DNA of 64,000 bases from Metellina segmentata (GCA_947359465.1 OX375883.1:19222088-19286087), one strand, 5' to 3'. Shown: positions 37,301-46,510, numbered from the stretch's first letter. A program made the numbers and translations. Notes: generated from the letters alone by a model not told the origin.

Positions 37301-40300
37301 TCATCACGTTCATGAATCTTCCACTACGTGCTGGTCCCACTTCCTGATTGCAGCGGCACTGCAGGGTGTGTGGTCATGCGCATTACCCCCAAACTTGGAT
37401 CATTTGCATATCAGATTTTACTGTACTTATTTGCAAAGTTTCGCGATTGTAGCTTTCTTCCTTCTTGGTGCGTTATTTTCAATGTTCCTGAGTGTAGAAA
37501 ATAAGTACATCAACTTTAAGAAAAATAGTAGTCCTCTTCCAAATAATATTACACACTTAAAAAGATTATTTGGAAAGGAAAAGTAGCAGAAATTATGTTA
37601 TCAGGATTGCCAGTCATATCACTTGTGAAATAGTAGCATAAATTTTTTTAAACAGTATACTAGCAAATGTCTCTCCTTAAACCCTATTTTAGTTGCTTGA
37701 TACAAAATGAATCAGCTAAACTACAAAATGTGGTAATTAAAAATTAAATACAGTTGAAGATCTTGTGCCAGGAAATTTAAATTTTAAAACAACAAAGAAC
37801 TGAATATTTTCTTTATAAGGTTTTTATGACAGCAAGACTATGAAGCAGGAACATAAAACAGATGACTTTTGGTAGAATATAGAATTTTCTGACTTGCTCT
37901 CCAACCTCAGTAACTCCTTCCCATATTTCGGACTATATAGGCATCTGTATGACAGCACCTGGATAATGGTCGGTTGGGTTCTGTTGCAAGAGCAATTACT
38001 GTGGTCAAGCTGTGCCAAACAATGCTAACAAATGGACATACAAACACTAGGAGAGCTTAGCTGACACACAAAATTGAAAAACACTAAGGCAGGAATTGAA
38101 CTTGGTAGGAATATGAAATCTGTGCTGCCTATAACATGCAGTGGGCAAGTCCACTGAGCTAGTGATTCCTAACTACAACTACAACTTGACTTGGTCACTA
38201 CAATTTGATAAACATGGTCTCACTTTGACCAAGGGAATTGGCAGCATTTTTTAAAAGGAACAATTTGTTAAAATGTTTCATTTTTTTTAATCTTTACAGG
38301 AGAATTCACGAAAATGCAACTCTTTTAACTACATTTTTGATGGAGTAAAGGATAGGAAATACAAACATGAATATGATGATATGACAGACTAGAAGAAGCA
38401 ATCACTAAGTTTCACCTTAGCATTTGGCCTTGGTGCAGATAAGATTCCGCCAATCTTTAAAAAGTTTGGAGGAAGTTCGCCTAAAAGTGGAGGATTCCAA
38501 TCTTTCAGGTTTTTCAAGGCCACATCTGGTCCATTAGATGCAGTGGCTGTTGCTGCTGCAGCAGCAGTAGCAGCAGCTGCAGCTAATGATGCCTCACCAT
38601 TCTCAACAATGTCAGGTAACTTTGCTGAAATCATAAAGTTTAAATCCTACATTTAACACTGAAACTATTTAGAATTCTCATTTATAAAACAAATCAAGTA
38701 GTTTAACAGGAATTTTTTTCAGTACTCCATTTTGCTTATGACAAGTACTAATTTATAAGGCTAATATAAACTCACATGAAAAAGCAGAACATTGATATAT
38801 AATACAAAAATATTAAAAAATACTAATTTTATCAAAAAAGATCAAATACTAAGAAATGGTGTTCTAAACCACTACATAAGAAAACAAGCATGCTTCAGAA
38901 GCAGTTTTTATATTAAAAAACAAATATTCAAAGAATTTTTACTTATGTTCCTTGTCCTGTGTACTGCTTTCAGTACACTTCAACTTTCATTTTCAGGCCA
39001 AGTAACATAATTTCACATATACTTTTGAATATAAAATAACTGAGTTATATAGGTATTTTATTGTTTTCTCCTCTTCGCTAAACGAAAAAATTTCTAATTG
39101 TTCTATTTTCTAACTGTCTCTATATTCACAAGCTGCCCTCTTGTGGGGCATATGCCCCACGTACAGAGTTATTAATTTTTTTTTCAAAAATAAAACTGTA
39201 ATTCTTTTAAGAACCCTTTTAACACTTTCTGTAGCAAAACAATATCTGGGTTCTTACCACCCCTGAAGGAGTTAAATAATGCCTACTAAAAACACTTTAA
39301 TAGTCCCCAGAAATTTTTAAATAATACATAAAAGTAAAAAATAAATTATAAATTAAAAAATTATTTATAGGCAAAATATCTACACCAGAAATAGTAAACA
39401 TACTCTATGCTGCTGTTACGTGCTAAGCTGTTCACACTTAGCAAAACCAATTAGGCAGCAAAATATGCAAAGTTAAGAGCAACCATTTTTTCTTGGAAGA
39501 GATATCTGGAAACTACCAGTAATATGCTGAGAAAATTGGTGCCTGAGCAAAAATTTATAAAAAATGAAGCACTTTTAAGCACAGATCCTTAAAAATAAGC
39601 ACTTTTCCCATGGCCTTAAAACATAAAATAAGCCCTTTAAGAAATGTACATACCCTGATGTTGAGAATCAAGTTGTCTGCACATATCATTCAATTATCAT
39701 TTGTGGATGCAATATATGGCTCGCGAAGAATTAAGAATAGTTGGCAGTTTTTTATTTTTGCTTTTATATATGCCAATTTCATGCCTCAGCATAAATTTGG
39801 TAAGGACACATAAAATCATTCTACATGCAATCACTATTCTGAAGCTATAACCTGTTAATGTGCATAAAATTTTGTAAATAAACAAGTTTTTTTAGTTACA
39901 CAGTTCACTTATTTGTACCTACTACATTGCAAAGGATGCAAGAGAAAGACCTACAGTAACCTAAGCTGGTTAGTTTGGGTTTCATGGCACATGATCCAAA
40001 GATGGGCAAGCTGCCCTGTAAATGCAAGACGTAAACCAGTAAAAGGTTAAAATAGTCTAAAGTACAATATATTAAAAAAAAAATTATATTTTAATTGTAC
40101 AGACATGATGTAGATGCAGGATAAAAGCTGAATATGTAAGAGGAGCTGATTATGACAGAGCAGTTACAAGCTTCTCAATGTGAGCCCTCACCCAGCCACA
40201 GGAGCAGGTTCTCCCTTCACAATAAACTCCTCCTCTACAAAGCCATTATTCGGCCAATTTTAACTTACGGCTCTCTTATCAGGGTCGGTACAAACAAATT

Positions 40301-42092
40301 AAATTGGGAAAAACTGCACAGTTTCCAGAGCCACACATTGGGGACTATCACGGGAGCTCCTTGCTATGTCCGGAATGAAGTCATACATTTAGACCTCAAA
40401 ATCAAACCCACTGCTGAATTTTTATAGCAAATTTCGGCCAAGTTCTTCGAAAAAATATCTCAGGTTCCAAACGAAGCACTTAAAGCACAACCACCATATA
40501 ACCCTTCGGTCAAAAGCTCTGCCAAAAGACCTCGTGCTTTCCAGCAACAAAACCTGCAGACTTACCCGTGGTGACCCAAATGTCAATGTGGCATGTTTCG
40601 TTTGGATCCTGACATCTTTGACTTCAATTCCTAATTTTATCTAATGCATGCAAAATTTTATTTTGCAAATTCCCATATTGGATCATGACTTTGTTGTCAG
40701 TCGTAGCTGCTGAGCTTTATTGAGACTCGACTGGACCCTAATTGAATCACTAAAACATAAGTTTTATTTCTCACCTTTAGACTTTATTTTTCTTTTATTA
40801 ATTCTTTTTATTCTACTTACAGTCTTGGGTCATCGAATTTAACCACCTCTGAATGCGGTCACAACTTGGGAGTGTAACCGACCAAATTGCTGATTTTGCT
40901 AAAGGAGGTGGCACCATCTATACGAACTTCGTTCAGCTGAAATCTCTTTAATTTTTTTCCAGTCAATTTAATTAATTTTTCTTTGCAAATTTCTCACTTA
41001 AATCATGCAAATTATTTTTATGTACACACACCTGATGATGGGGAGTTAAGCTGCATTGCAGTAGGTACTCCGGAAGTGATTGTCCAGTCCAGTTGGGGAT
41101 TTATACTTTTGCTACCCCAACCACTTTCCTGCCCTCGGCAATGATATTATTTATTTGTATATTTATGTTTTGTTTTTATTGTTGTGCGACTTGTGCCTTT
41201 AGTATTTTTTTAAACATTTTGCAGCCATGGGCTATAGCCACTCCCTAAATCCACCACTGCCTTCACCTCTGAAGAGGCAAACACACAATAAGTGTCGTTT
41301 TGGGGTTTTATGGCACAAAGGGTAATATTTGGCCAAGCTGCACCAAAAAAAAGACAGACTGCACAATGAGAGAGGAAGAAAATGCAAAAAATAGAAGGGT
41401 AGGTTGGGTAAAAATGAAAGGGAGGAAAGATCCTTTGTGTACCTTGGAGTTGTGATGCCGAAAATGTGCCCTGAGGCACCACAATGAGGGGCGAAGGAAA
41501 AGAAAAAGGGTAGGCAAGTGTAAAATAGAAAGGGATGAAAGACCGCTCCTGTACCTCAGGGTTGTAATGCCAGTACATACCTAAATATATGCCCCTGAGG
41601 GCAGGATGTTAAGAGGACTTTCACAAGAGTTACAAGATCAAACTCACCGCTTTCTTCGGGCAACTTGAACTGCACCGTAGGTTTGGCAACAGGGGCTGCT
41701 TGGGCCTGTGCTCCCGGAGGCTGAGCCGAGGCTTGCGAAGGCTGTTCCACCGAGTCCCCAGAAGCAAGGGCATGAGCTGGACTTTGAGCAAAAGGAACTG
41801 CTTGGTTATAAGAAGGCGGGGGAGTCGAGGGGGAGTAGCAGGGGGGAAGTTCGTCGTTTTCTGTAGCATCAAGTTCAGTTCTTAGCCGCTCATTCTCATT
41901 GTCCGTGCTCATAGTCAGGAGCTGGTCGATGGTCGAATCGACCGCTCCGTTGTTGGACCTCAGTACGACTTCGATCACGTCTTCGTCCATTTCCGGGAAC
42001 ATGGTCTTGAAGTCCCGCATGGCCTGCCGGAACTCCAGTTGGGTGACCGGCGGCCGTTCCTGGCTTGGCTGCTCTTGGTCGACGGCAGCCAT
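28328..42092 (-). CDS. CUEDC1: CUE domain-containing protein 1, seven coding exons, 414 aa
   Basis: Coding exons (minus strand, in order): 42092-41648, 38624-38416, 35836-35638, 33930-33787, 30990-30921, 30521-30401, 28384-28328. Each has AG/GT borders and matching phase, totalling 1245 nt including TAG. The protein has a CUE ubiquitin-binding domain at about residues 19-62 with the MFP motif (31-33) and di-leucine (58-59). PPCY (83-86) and PPSY (92-95) follow, then an alanine/threonine tract (about 161-177) and the family blocks NWNPPLLG-like (DWNPPLLGELP), QYLEDERIALFLQNEEF, DAAFREKIKNMGK and RKKFTQLAKLFSRRK. These blocks occur in the same order in vertebrate CUEDC1 (about 386 aa). The family is thought to act in ubiquitin recognition; its exact role is unclear. 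The initiator MAAVDQEQ was chosen by position before the CUE domain. An in-frame ATG 75 nt upstream (42167) is possible. Confidence 0.9.
28385..29339 (-). other. CUEDC1 intron 6, distal part: nothing recognised
   Basis: AT-rich intronic sequence without recognisable elements. The nested SINEs begin just beyond. Confidence 0.4.
29359..29821 (-). mobile_element. SINE family B, truncated host copy with 19-20-bp target duplication
   Basis: CAGTCAAGATGTAGAAATT (29340-29358) and its near-copy at 29822-29841 flank the insertion. The host SINE is 5'-truncated in the conserved 'ggtcagatgacgaag' region and is split by a second SINE. Confidence 0.85.
29483..29805 (-). mobile_element. SINE family B, full-length copy inserted in another SINE
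   Basis: The 323-bp element is flanked by exact CGGTCAGATG duplications (29473-29482 and 29806-29815). At its 5' end (minus strand, from 29805) is a tRNA-like head with box A-like TAGTGGTTAAGG and box B GGTTCGAATCC. The body then runs to a 3' end reading AACTAAAATTACCATTAC. This is the best reference copy of the family in the window. Transcription by RNA polymerase III is inferred from the boxes. Confidence 0.9.
29849..29910. promoter_or_regulatory. Hairpin plus two inward-facing CTCF-like cores
   Basis: AGCTCGGC and GCCGAGCT (29849-29872) form an 8-bp stem around an 8-nt loop. Abutting it is CTAGGTGGCGC (29871-29881, plus strand), a perfect match to the CTCF core YAGRKGGCRS. At 29893-29904 the minus strand reads CCAAGAGGGCGT, a second near match in the opposite orientation. 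Regulatory use is not shown. Confidence 0.4.
30401..30521 (-). CDS. CUEDC1: CUEDC1 exon 6
   Basis: It encodes residues 357-396 after the split codon 356, including NPSRDNLLLHEDEYSELSED, a Ser/Asp/Glu-rich stretch. The acceptor is TTTCATAG and the donor is GTGAGT, a consensus match. The position corresponds to the ANLLDD-containing region of vertebrate CUEDC1. Confidence 0.8.
30661..30745 (+). repeat. Repeat family G fragment
   Basis: It reads 'ggctgccacagtcaaagagcacttgtgaaatagtagca', the left end of family G, then loses similarity. It lies between CUEDC1 exons 5 and 6. Confidence 0.55.
30921..30990 (-). CDS. CUEDC1: CUEDC1 exon 5 (70 nt)
   Basis: This microexon-sized exon encodes SRKKFTQLAKLFSRRKRRSF, matching the 'xRRKLFELARAFS' block that follows the 'KHMGK' motif in vertebrates. 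The acceptor is ATGCATTTCAG and the donor GTATCC departs from consensus at positions +5 and +6. Phases on both sides fit exons 4 and 6. Confidence 0.8.
31243..31551 (+). mobile_element. Candidate solo LTR (Ty3-like)
   Basis: The 309-bp block starts TGTAAG, ends TCACA, and is flanked by ATGA on both sides (31239-31242 and 31552-31555), fitting the TG...CA ends and 4-bp duplications of Ty3-type LTRs. It is less AT-rich than its neighbours and has AATAAA near 31474, followed by a GT-rich stretch. No internal retrovirus-like coding sequence is adjacent, hence solo. Confidence 0.55.
31718..32735 (-). mobile_element. SINE family B copy split by a mariner derivative
   Basis: Body at 31718-31942 and tRNA-like head at 32658-32735 (box B GGGTTCGAATCC, minus strand) belong to one SINE. 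Removing the insert gives 'ccagcctttgtacaagac', which matches the uninterrupted paralogue near 33267 ('ccagccctctttgtacaag'). Confidence 0.85.
31943..32655 (-). mobile_element. Deletion derivative of a mariner/DUF4817-type transposon
   Basis: Inverted ends TAGGGTGTCCCAAAATTCAC and GTGAATTTTGGGACACTTTA are flanked by TA duplications. On the minus strand the left coding remnant reads MQRYMKEQRVFIVEQYFL, a helix-turn-helix start typical of the family. Further on are segments equivalent to 'DMWFQHDG', 'FGDQNWPPRSCDLT' and 'GGHLADIIFH' in broken frames. The middle of the transposase is missing, so this 713-bp copy is non-autonomous. Confidence 0.8.
32738..33380 (-). mobile_element. SINE family B copy split by SINE family A
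   Basis: Body at about 32755-32883 ('gaaccatagtcagatgac', 'ccacaccatggtaac') continues after the insert at about 33251 ('gtacaccagccctctttgtacaag', then a degenerate head). Confidence 0.75.
32884..33250 (+). mobile_element. SINE family A, tRNA-derived, with 13-bp target duplication
   Basis: It begins GCCGCGGTAGCTCAGTCAGT, a clear tRNA D-arm/box A sequence; the box B region (GGGTTTTGTCC) is decayed. It is flanked by CACTGATATAATG and CACCGATATAATG. The 367-bp body has no coding potential. It is not a functional tRNA because the acceptor stem and T-arm do not pair. Confidence 0.8.
33425..33655. mobile_element. Two abutting SINE fragments
   Basis: A plus-strand family-B body (about 33425-33570, 'ctggcacatgtcaaatctatcgggacc' and 'gtcctcaggttgccatggtgtggaaatt') meets a minus-strand tRNA-like head (about 33575-33655, with GAGTTTGAATCC as box B). 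This ends about 130 bp from CUEDC1 exon 4. Confidence 0.55.
33787..33930 (-). CDS. CUEDC1: CUEDC1 exon 4
   Basis: It encodes residues 286-332 plus split codons. The Asp/Glu-rich start (SSADEDEAEGDAAEELD) leads to AAFREKIKNMGK, the family hallmark corresponding to 'ALFRDKLKHMGK' in vertebrates. The acceptor is CTGACTTGCAG and the donor is GTGAGA. Confidence 0.9.
34215..34360 (-). mobile_element. SINE family B fragment
   Basis: Blocks 'ttaattaacatcgtactggagcaacac', 'gacgacggtccaggatcaatccc' and 'caaggacaacaccatgtaattttgaacca' are conserved. Confidence 0.8.
34555..35400 (+). mobile_element. Repeat family G copy interrupted by a 567-bp element
   Basis: G-family text at 34555-34651 ('gacacagctaaagcacttgtaaaatagcaaca' to 'ttcttggatac') resumes at 35219 ('gatacaaaattaatcaactg...catgaaacagacattgtagatcttgcc'). 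The GATAC duplication marks the insertion site. Confidence 0.75.
34652..35218. mobile_element. TIR element with internal duplication, 5-bp target duplication
   Basis: The ends TGACGCAGAATGGCAGGATT and (complement) TAACGCAGAATGGCAGGATT are inverted with one mismatch over at least 24 bp. GATAC flanks both sides (34647-34651, 35219-35223). A roughly 140-bp right-end module ('ctgaaagaatctctctaatcgtcatt...ccactgaaccaatttgatagtagaaatcctgc') occurs twice, at about 34690-34825 and 35077-35218. It is non-coding. Confidence 0.8.
35638..35836 (-). CDS. CUEDC1: CUEDC1 exon 3
   Basis: It encodes residues 219-284, a charged helical start (TILQKRIEENERKRHDN) and then QYLEDERIALFLQNEEFFQE, nearly identical to the vertebrate CUEDC1 block. 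The acceptor is a T-run with TTTTAG and the donor is GTATGT. Confidence 0.95.
36121..37497 (-). mobile_element. Degenerate Tc1 transposon
   Basis: The inverted ends share CACTCAGGAACATTGAAAAT, then 'gcaccaagaagg', at 36121 and 37497, about 1.38 kb apart, the usual Tc1 size. On the minus strand, broken frames give the DNA-binding part (ERGLIIGMKTAGWSTHRVA), then PLTPKHRRIRLQWCQAR and VVFSDESRFVLG (first catalytic aspartate), and a decayed C-terminal part. Frameshifts and stops inactivate it. It sits in CUEDC1 intron 2. Confidence 0.9.
37605..37850 (+). repeat. Repeat family G, left half only
   Basis: Matches the left half of G: 'gccagtcatatcacttgtgaaatagtagcata', 'aaaccctattttagttgcttgatacaaaatgaatcagct' and 'tataaggtttttatgacagca'. 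It is useful as an uninterrupted reference for the insertion at 34652. Confidence 0.7.
37851..38415. other. CUEDC1 intron 2, nothing recognised
   Basis: Intronic AT-rich sequence between a G fragment and exon 2. Confidence 0.35.
38416..38624 (-). CDS. CUEDC1: CUEDC1 exon 2 with alanine tract
   Basis: It encodes residues 150-218. An Ala/Thr-only run encoded by GCA/GCT/ACA repeats (about 38525-38585) is followed by KDWNPPLLGELPPNFLKI, the family block 'NWNPPLLGNLP'. The acceptor is TATGATTTCAG and the donor is GTGAAA. The alanine tract appears absent from vertebrate members as I recall them. Confidence 0.9.
38625..40142. other. CUEDC1 intron 1, proximal part
   Basis: AT-rich. Apart from a CTCF-like motif and a perfect palindrome near 39140, and a decayed repeat near 39970 related to SINE family C, nothing is recognised. 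Confidence 0.4.
39133..39160. promoter_or_regulatory. CTCF-like motif overlapping an 18-bp palindrome
   Basis: On the minus strand 39133-39146 reads CCACAAGAGGGCAG, matching the CTCF consensus except at one position. It overlaps GTGGGGCATATGCCCCAC (39143-39160), a perfect 18-bp palindrome. It lies in CUEDC1 intron 1. Confidence 0.35.
40143..40580 (+). pseudogene. Jockey-type LINE 3' coding fragment
   Basis: The frame contains LLLYKAIIRPILTYGSLI and NEVIHLDLKIKPTAEFL, then after a stop continues with KFFEKISQVPNEALKAQPPY and SAKRPRAFQQQNLQTYPW. This is the C-terminal 'thumb' region typical of Jockey-clade reverse transcriptases. No RT core is present. Confidence 0.8.
40581..41040. other. Probable LINE 3' UTR or unknown repeat
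   Basis: It follows directly on the Jockey fragment and has no coding signal. Its 3' boundary is not visible. Confidence 0.3.
41041..41261. repeat. hAT-like MITE remnant
   Basis: It shares with 2318-2890 the blocks around 'cctgccctcggcaatgatatt' and 'tattgttgtgc...ttgtgcctttagtattttt', and ends AAATCCACCACTG, the same hAT-type terminus. Confidence 0.55.
41270..41600 (-). repeat. SINE family C-related sequence with internal duplication
   Basis: The start 'ttttggggttttatggcacaaagggtaatatttggcc' matches the complement of the family-C 3' end. Two direct ~110-bp units follow ('gaaagggaggaaagatcc...gccctgagg' and 'gaaagggatgaaagaccg...cccctgagg'). A single related unit is at about 35385-35530. 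Confidence 0.5.
41648..42092 (-). CDS. CUEDC1: CUEDC1 exon 1 (first coding, CUE domain)
   Basis: It encodes residues 1-148: the CUE domain, the PPxY pair and a Pro/Ala/Gln-rich linker. Base composition is much more GC-rich than surrounding intron. The donor GTGAGT at 41647-41642 is consensus. A TTGGATTGCAG acceptor-like site at about 42155 could join an upstream 5' UTR exon. Confidence 0.95.
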
Positions 42093-42167
42093 TGCGAGAT
42101 AGTCTTGGTTGGGTTTTCCGAGATGGCACTCCGGACTTGTTTTCGCTATGTGGCAACTGCAATCCAA

Positions 42168-44577
42168 GTATCTCGGAGGCTTGTCGGCATTAGGATGTAC
42201 TTTACTTTGATTTTCATCCTCATATCTGGTGAATACAACTTTAAATTAAATTCTTGAAAGTTCTAAGAATATATTTTTGCACTCTATCCCCTATACATCT
42301 ACAGCTAGGAACTGCTCATCCAACTTGGTATGTTAGACGACAGAGCGTAATAGTTTAGATGATGGAAATAGAAAATGCAACAAGTTCTCAGTGTAGAACT
42401 TTTACAAATATAAGGCTCTGGGTATTATATTGATAACCCACAGAAAACATGTTCTGTAATGAAAATGATTAACAACAAACTATTAAAGAGGATCAAAGAG
42501 TTTAAGGTTGTTTGTTTCACAGTTTAAGATGGCATATCTTGAATTTTTCGGGGATAAACAATTATAGTTTTTGAAATTTTTCTTCAGAAAATAAAAACCT
42601 ATGCTTTTGTTATAGAAGCCCACATACATATAAAATTTTCTCCATTTGTATGCTATACTTGTTACACACCTTCATTACGAAAATCGGAATGAAAATATTA
42701 AAAACTTTCTTACCTAGAAAACACATGATAGATTATAATACCAAAACTATATTTCTGGAGGCTCTGTGAAGCCTAAGGCCCAGAACTAACCCCCCCCCCC
42801 ACCACCACCAAAAAAAAATAAAAATGGGAGCGCTGTTTTTACTTTAATAAAACATCATTTCCATGGATTCAAATTGGTTATTGTTCGAATAATTAGTAAA
42901 CAAAAGTACACAAAATTAAAAAAAAAAGTGATGTTTTCTCTCTATATTAAATCTTTTTAAAAATTTAAGTTATGTTGAGCAGAAAATGGCAAGTTTTTAA
43001 AAACATACCTTGAATCATATTAATTAGGAATACGGCATATTTTGTAAGAAAATTGCATTTTGCTAACATGCAATTTTATGATTTTCCTTAATTTAAACAA
43101 ACCTTGTTCATTTTCCCAGAGCACTTTAAACAACATTCCAAGCTTCCCGTTATGAAATAAATAAGGTGAACCAGACATTAAATGAAGAGTTTGCACACTA
43201 TTAATGAAAATTTTCTTTTATAGTTAACCTGCAGCTGCAATTTAAAGATTTTTGTAATTAGTATTTTGTAAAGAAGATTATTAAAATAAGCTTTAGTACT
43301 CATTACCACCACCAAAAGATAAAACTAGTACGAGTCATGTGTTATGTTACATATCACACTTGAAGCCTACAAATGATTAAAATTAAAAATTGATATAACA
43401 TAATTCAGTGGTTGGAGTCTGAATGAAAATATGCAGTTCAAGAATGGTCTTGTTATTTTTGGAGTGCAGTGTAGCTTTTCAAGGCACCTTTTAAAACACT
43501 GTCTACTAAAGTTGTGGGGCATTTGGGTTCTCACATAGACACAAAGGTGTTCATATATGTTCCAACAGTGCCCAAGTTTTGGTTGGGTGGTTTTGGTTTT
43601 TTTTTATGGTACAAGGCCATGCGAGAATTGATTGCATAGAGCTAGTGTTTCCTACATTGGAATTAAAACTTTGTTGGACATTTGGGTCAAATAAAGCTAC
43701 ATTATTGGTTGTGATTTAGATCATTATCAGTGGTTTTCATTTTCAGCCGTAAGAACTCTGAACAATGGCTCATCAAACAAAAAACATCATTAAGGAAACA
43801 TGGAGCAGGGTGAAAACAACAAATGAAAATAGAACTTATGAAATTGTGAATATAGCTTAATATTCATTTCACATCTATCACATTTATGATATTTATTGAA
43901 CTGCATATCTTCATTCAGATGCCGACCACAGAAAAGTATGCTATCAATTTTGAATTTGAATCATTTGCTAGTTCCAAGTGCATCTTTTAACGCAACACAT
44001 ACCTACTAGTCTCGTCTTTAGCTGTATCAACAAATACAATTTTTGACATTTGATAAATTAATAGAATTTGTTTCTCAAAGTTTGGTATCTTGATTTGACC
44101 ATTGATCACCACACACACAGCCAGTAATTTACCATTTATTTATTTAAAAACTAAATTTTTTTAAAAACAAAAGAGCAAATATTTTAGTGATTACAAGCAT
44201 ATTTCTGTCAACTATAGCTAGATTAAACATTTGATATGAAATTTTAGGTAAAACTATTAGGAACATAGGAAGACTATTGAATATGAAACACAATAAATAT
44301 GTAAATATTAATACTAGTATTTCATGCTACTAGAAGAAAGTGAGAACTAGTTAAAATATAACAAACTATTATAAAATAAGTAAATAAATGTTATAATAAT
44401 AAAAAAAAAAGCTTTGCCTTAAAAAACAGAAATCAAAGGCAGCAACTGTAACTCCATCTGTTTCTCCCACATAAAAAACAACAACTTCATTGTAATCAGA
44501 CGAATCATTCAATCCAAACAGCAAAACATGTCTGTTTGGAATGCATTTTATGTCTTGCAAGCAGCTGTCACATTTAC
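42168..44577. other. CUEDC1-HFM1 intergenic region, proximal part
   Basis: No gene. A C-run plus CCA repeats at about 42789-42810 and scattered AT-rich text. Around 43585-43625 there is a scrap resembling the family-C 3' end. The CUEDC1 promoter should lie here, but I cannot place it. Confidence 0.4.
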
Positions 44578-44820
44578 TCGAATGCTTTTCCTTCCACATT
44601 GTTTTCTTTTTGACAGTTACCTTTACATTTTTTCAAATTCAATCACCTTTATTGCTTCACCGTATCGCTCTTTGGAAGTATTGTCACATTTAACTTGAAT
44701 GCTTTTTTTCCACGTTATTTTCATTTTGCCTGTTATCTTTACATTTTTTCAAATTCAATCAGCTTTTTTAGTTTCACCATATCACTCTTTGGAAGTACTA
44801 TTTTCCCATTATCTGAAATT
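44578..44820. repeat. Tandem duplication, ~118-bp unit
   Basis: Unit one at about 44578 and unit two at about 44695 share 'gaatgctttt..ttccac.tt.ttttc', 'cctttacattttttcaaattcaatcacctt' and 'tttcaccgtatcgctctttggaagta' with few changes. No reading frame is conserved across both. Confidence 0.7.
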
Positions 44821-45779
44821 CTTTCTCTTTTGGTTTGAGGTAACCTGCTTTGATTCCTTTTCCTCTTTTTCTCATTTATCCTTTCTGTCATAATATACTA
44901 ATCACCTTTTAAATGTAGCTGCATAAGTCAATCCCTCTTTTCCATTTCAAATTTTTATTTTGATGTAGGACTTACTAGGGCACATTATACAGAATGCAGG
45001 ACAAATTGAAGGTTTGGTGGAAATTGGGTTTATAGTTTCTTAATTACAAATTTCATAGCTTTTGCATTCATTCTGATTGCTATATCTCTACATTTTGGTT
45101 TGGCAGTTATCTTGCATTTCACTTCCATCAGATTTGTTTGCATTTTTCACTTCATTTCCAATTTTTGAGACCGCTGAGAGATTACATGATAAATTCTAGT
45201 AATTGATAATAATCTCTTTTCCAGCAACTGATCTTACTATAAATTTTGGGTAATACTGGATCATTTTATGTTTAATTTACCCCCAAACAATTGCTAAATG
45301 TAGTCATCATGAAATATCCAACTTCAAATTTAAAATCAGAACCCAATTATTCACACATTTAATCAGTAACTGGAACATCCAGTTTTGTTCTACCAGTGGA
45401 GACTGCAATGTTAATGAATTAAAATCGATTTCAATTTGAAAAATTACCTGCACATAAAAAAAAAGGATACTTACTAATCTCTATGACACAGATTATGTTT
45501 AAAATAAGAAATAGAATTGTGATGAATTATGATTAATCTCCTCAAAAAAAAGTCCACTCTAAAGTTGGTTAATAGATCCAATGATAAGACATTGGAATTG
45601 GTTTTCATTTCATATCAAAGAAAATACAGGTTAATTTCCAATGGGTTATCATTTATTTTAGTTGGCTATAAGAATAACAATATGATTTATCATTGATTAG
45701 ACTAGTTTGTTTCATCCTGAGCATCCATCTTTTATACACAACTAAATAAACACATCTATAACTTGAAGAATTTCATGGA
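44821..45779. other. Nothing recognised
   Basis: AT-rich intergenic sequence. Confidence 0.35.
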
Positions 45780-46310
45780 TTCTTTCAACGTTTAGAAAGA
45801 TTATCTTTTTTTAGTTTTTTCCTTAAAACAAAATCCTTTAGAAAGATTCCAATGTTCCTTTCCTTGGAACAGAATCCTTTGGTAAGATTAATTCCTTATC
45901 TCTTTTGGTTCTTTTCTTAGATTAGAGTTATATTTTCAATGATTCACTGCTCTTCTCTTTAGAATTGAATCTGTTGGGAAGATTCTATAGGTCCTTTCCT
46001 AATAGAATTTTTTGGAACAATTACATTGATATGTTTCCAAAATAAAGTTATTTGGAAAAGCTTACTTTGGTCTTTTATTTTAGAATAAAATTCTTAGAAA
46101 GTATATTGATTTTTATTTTAGAATAAAATTATTTGGAAAGCTTACATTAATCATTATTTTAAAATAAACTATTTGGAAAGCAAACATTGATCTTTATTTT
46201 AGAATAAAATTGGAGGGATTCTATTCACCCTTTCCATAGAAAATAATCTTACTGGTCCTTTTCCTAAATAGAATCAACTGAAAAATGCTGTTGGTCACAA
46301 AAATCAGAAC
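45780..46310. repeat. Minisatellite-bearing dispersed repeat, copy 2
   Basis: Opening 'gattctttcaacgtttagaaagatt', about eight degenerate units of about 60 bp around 'ttggaaagattctattggtcctttcctt' (later units drifting to 'ttattttagaataaaattatttggaaagc'), and closing 'ctgttggtcacaaaaatcagaactggt'. It has more units than copy 1. Confidence 0.6.
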
Positions 46311-46329
46311 TGGTAAAAAATCAGGGGGG

Positions 46330-46510
46330 TTGGTTGGCTAGATTGGGTTTTTATGGCTTGATAGTCATATTTGGCCATGGAATTCCAAACACATGAAGGA
46401 CAATATCAAGTAATGGATATACACACAAGAAACGTTTTACTAACGCACAAGAGAACTATACCCATGGAGGAAACAAACCTGTGCCTTCAACAACTCACAA
46501 GAAATCAGGC
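46330..46510 (-). mobile_element. SINE family C copy
   Basis: Complement of the 60362 copy: 'gtttttatggcttgatagtcatatttggccat', 'gtaatggatatacacacaag' and 'gttttactaacgcacaagagaac' correspond to the 3' half of family C. Confidence 0.6.

Noticed and set aside
36465..37347. Plus-strand ORFs of 76-150 codons over the Tc1 element
   Set aside because: They are antisense shadows of the degenerate Tc1 transposase on the minus strand.
41630..42257. Other-frame ORFs over CUEDC1 exon 1
   Set aside because: GC-rich coding exon leaves long shadow frames; only the frame with the CUE domain and matching phase is real.
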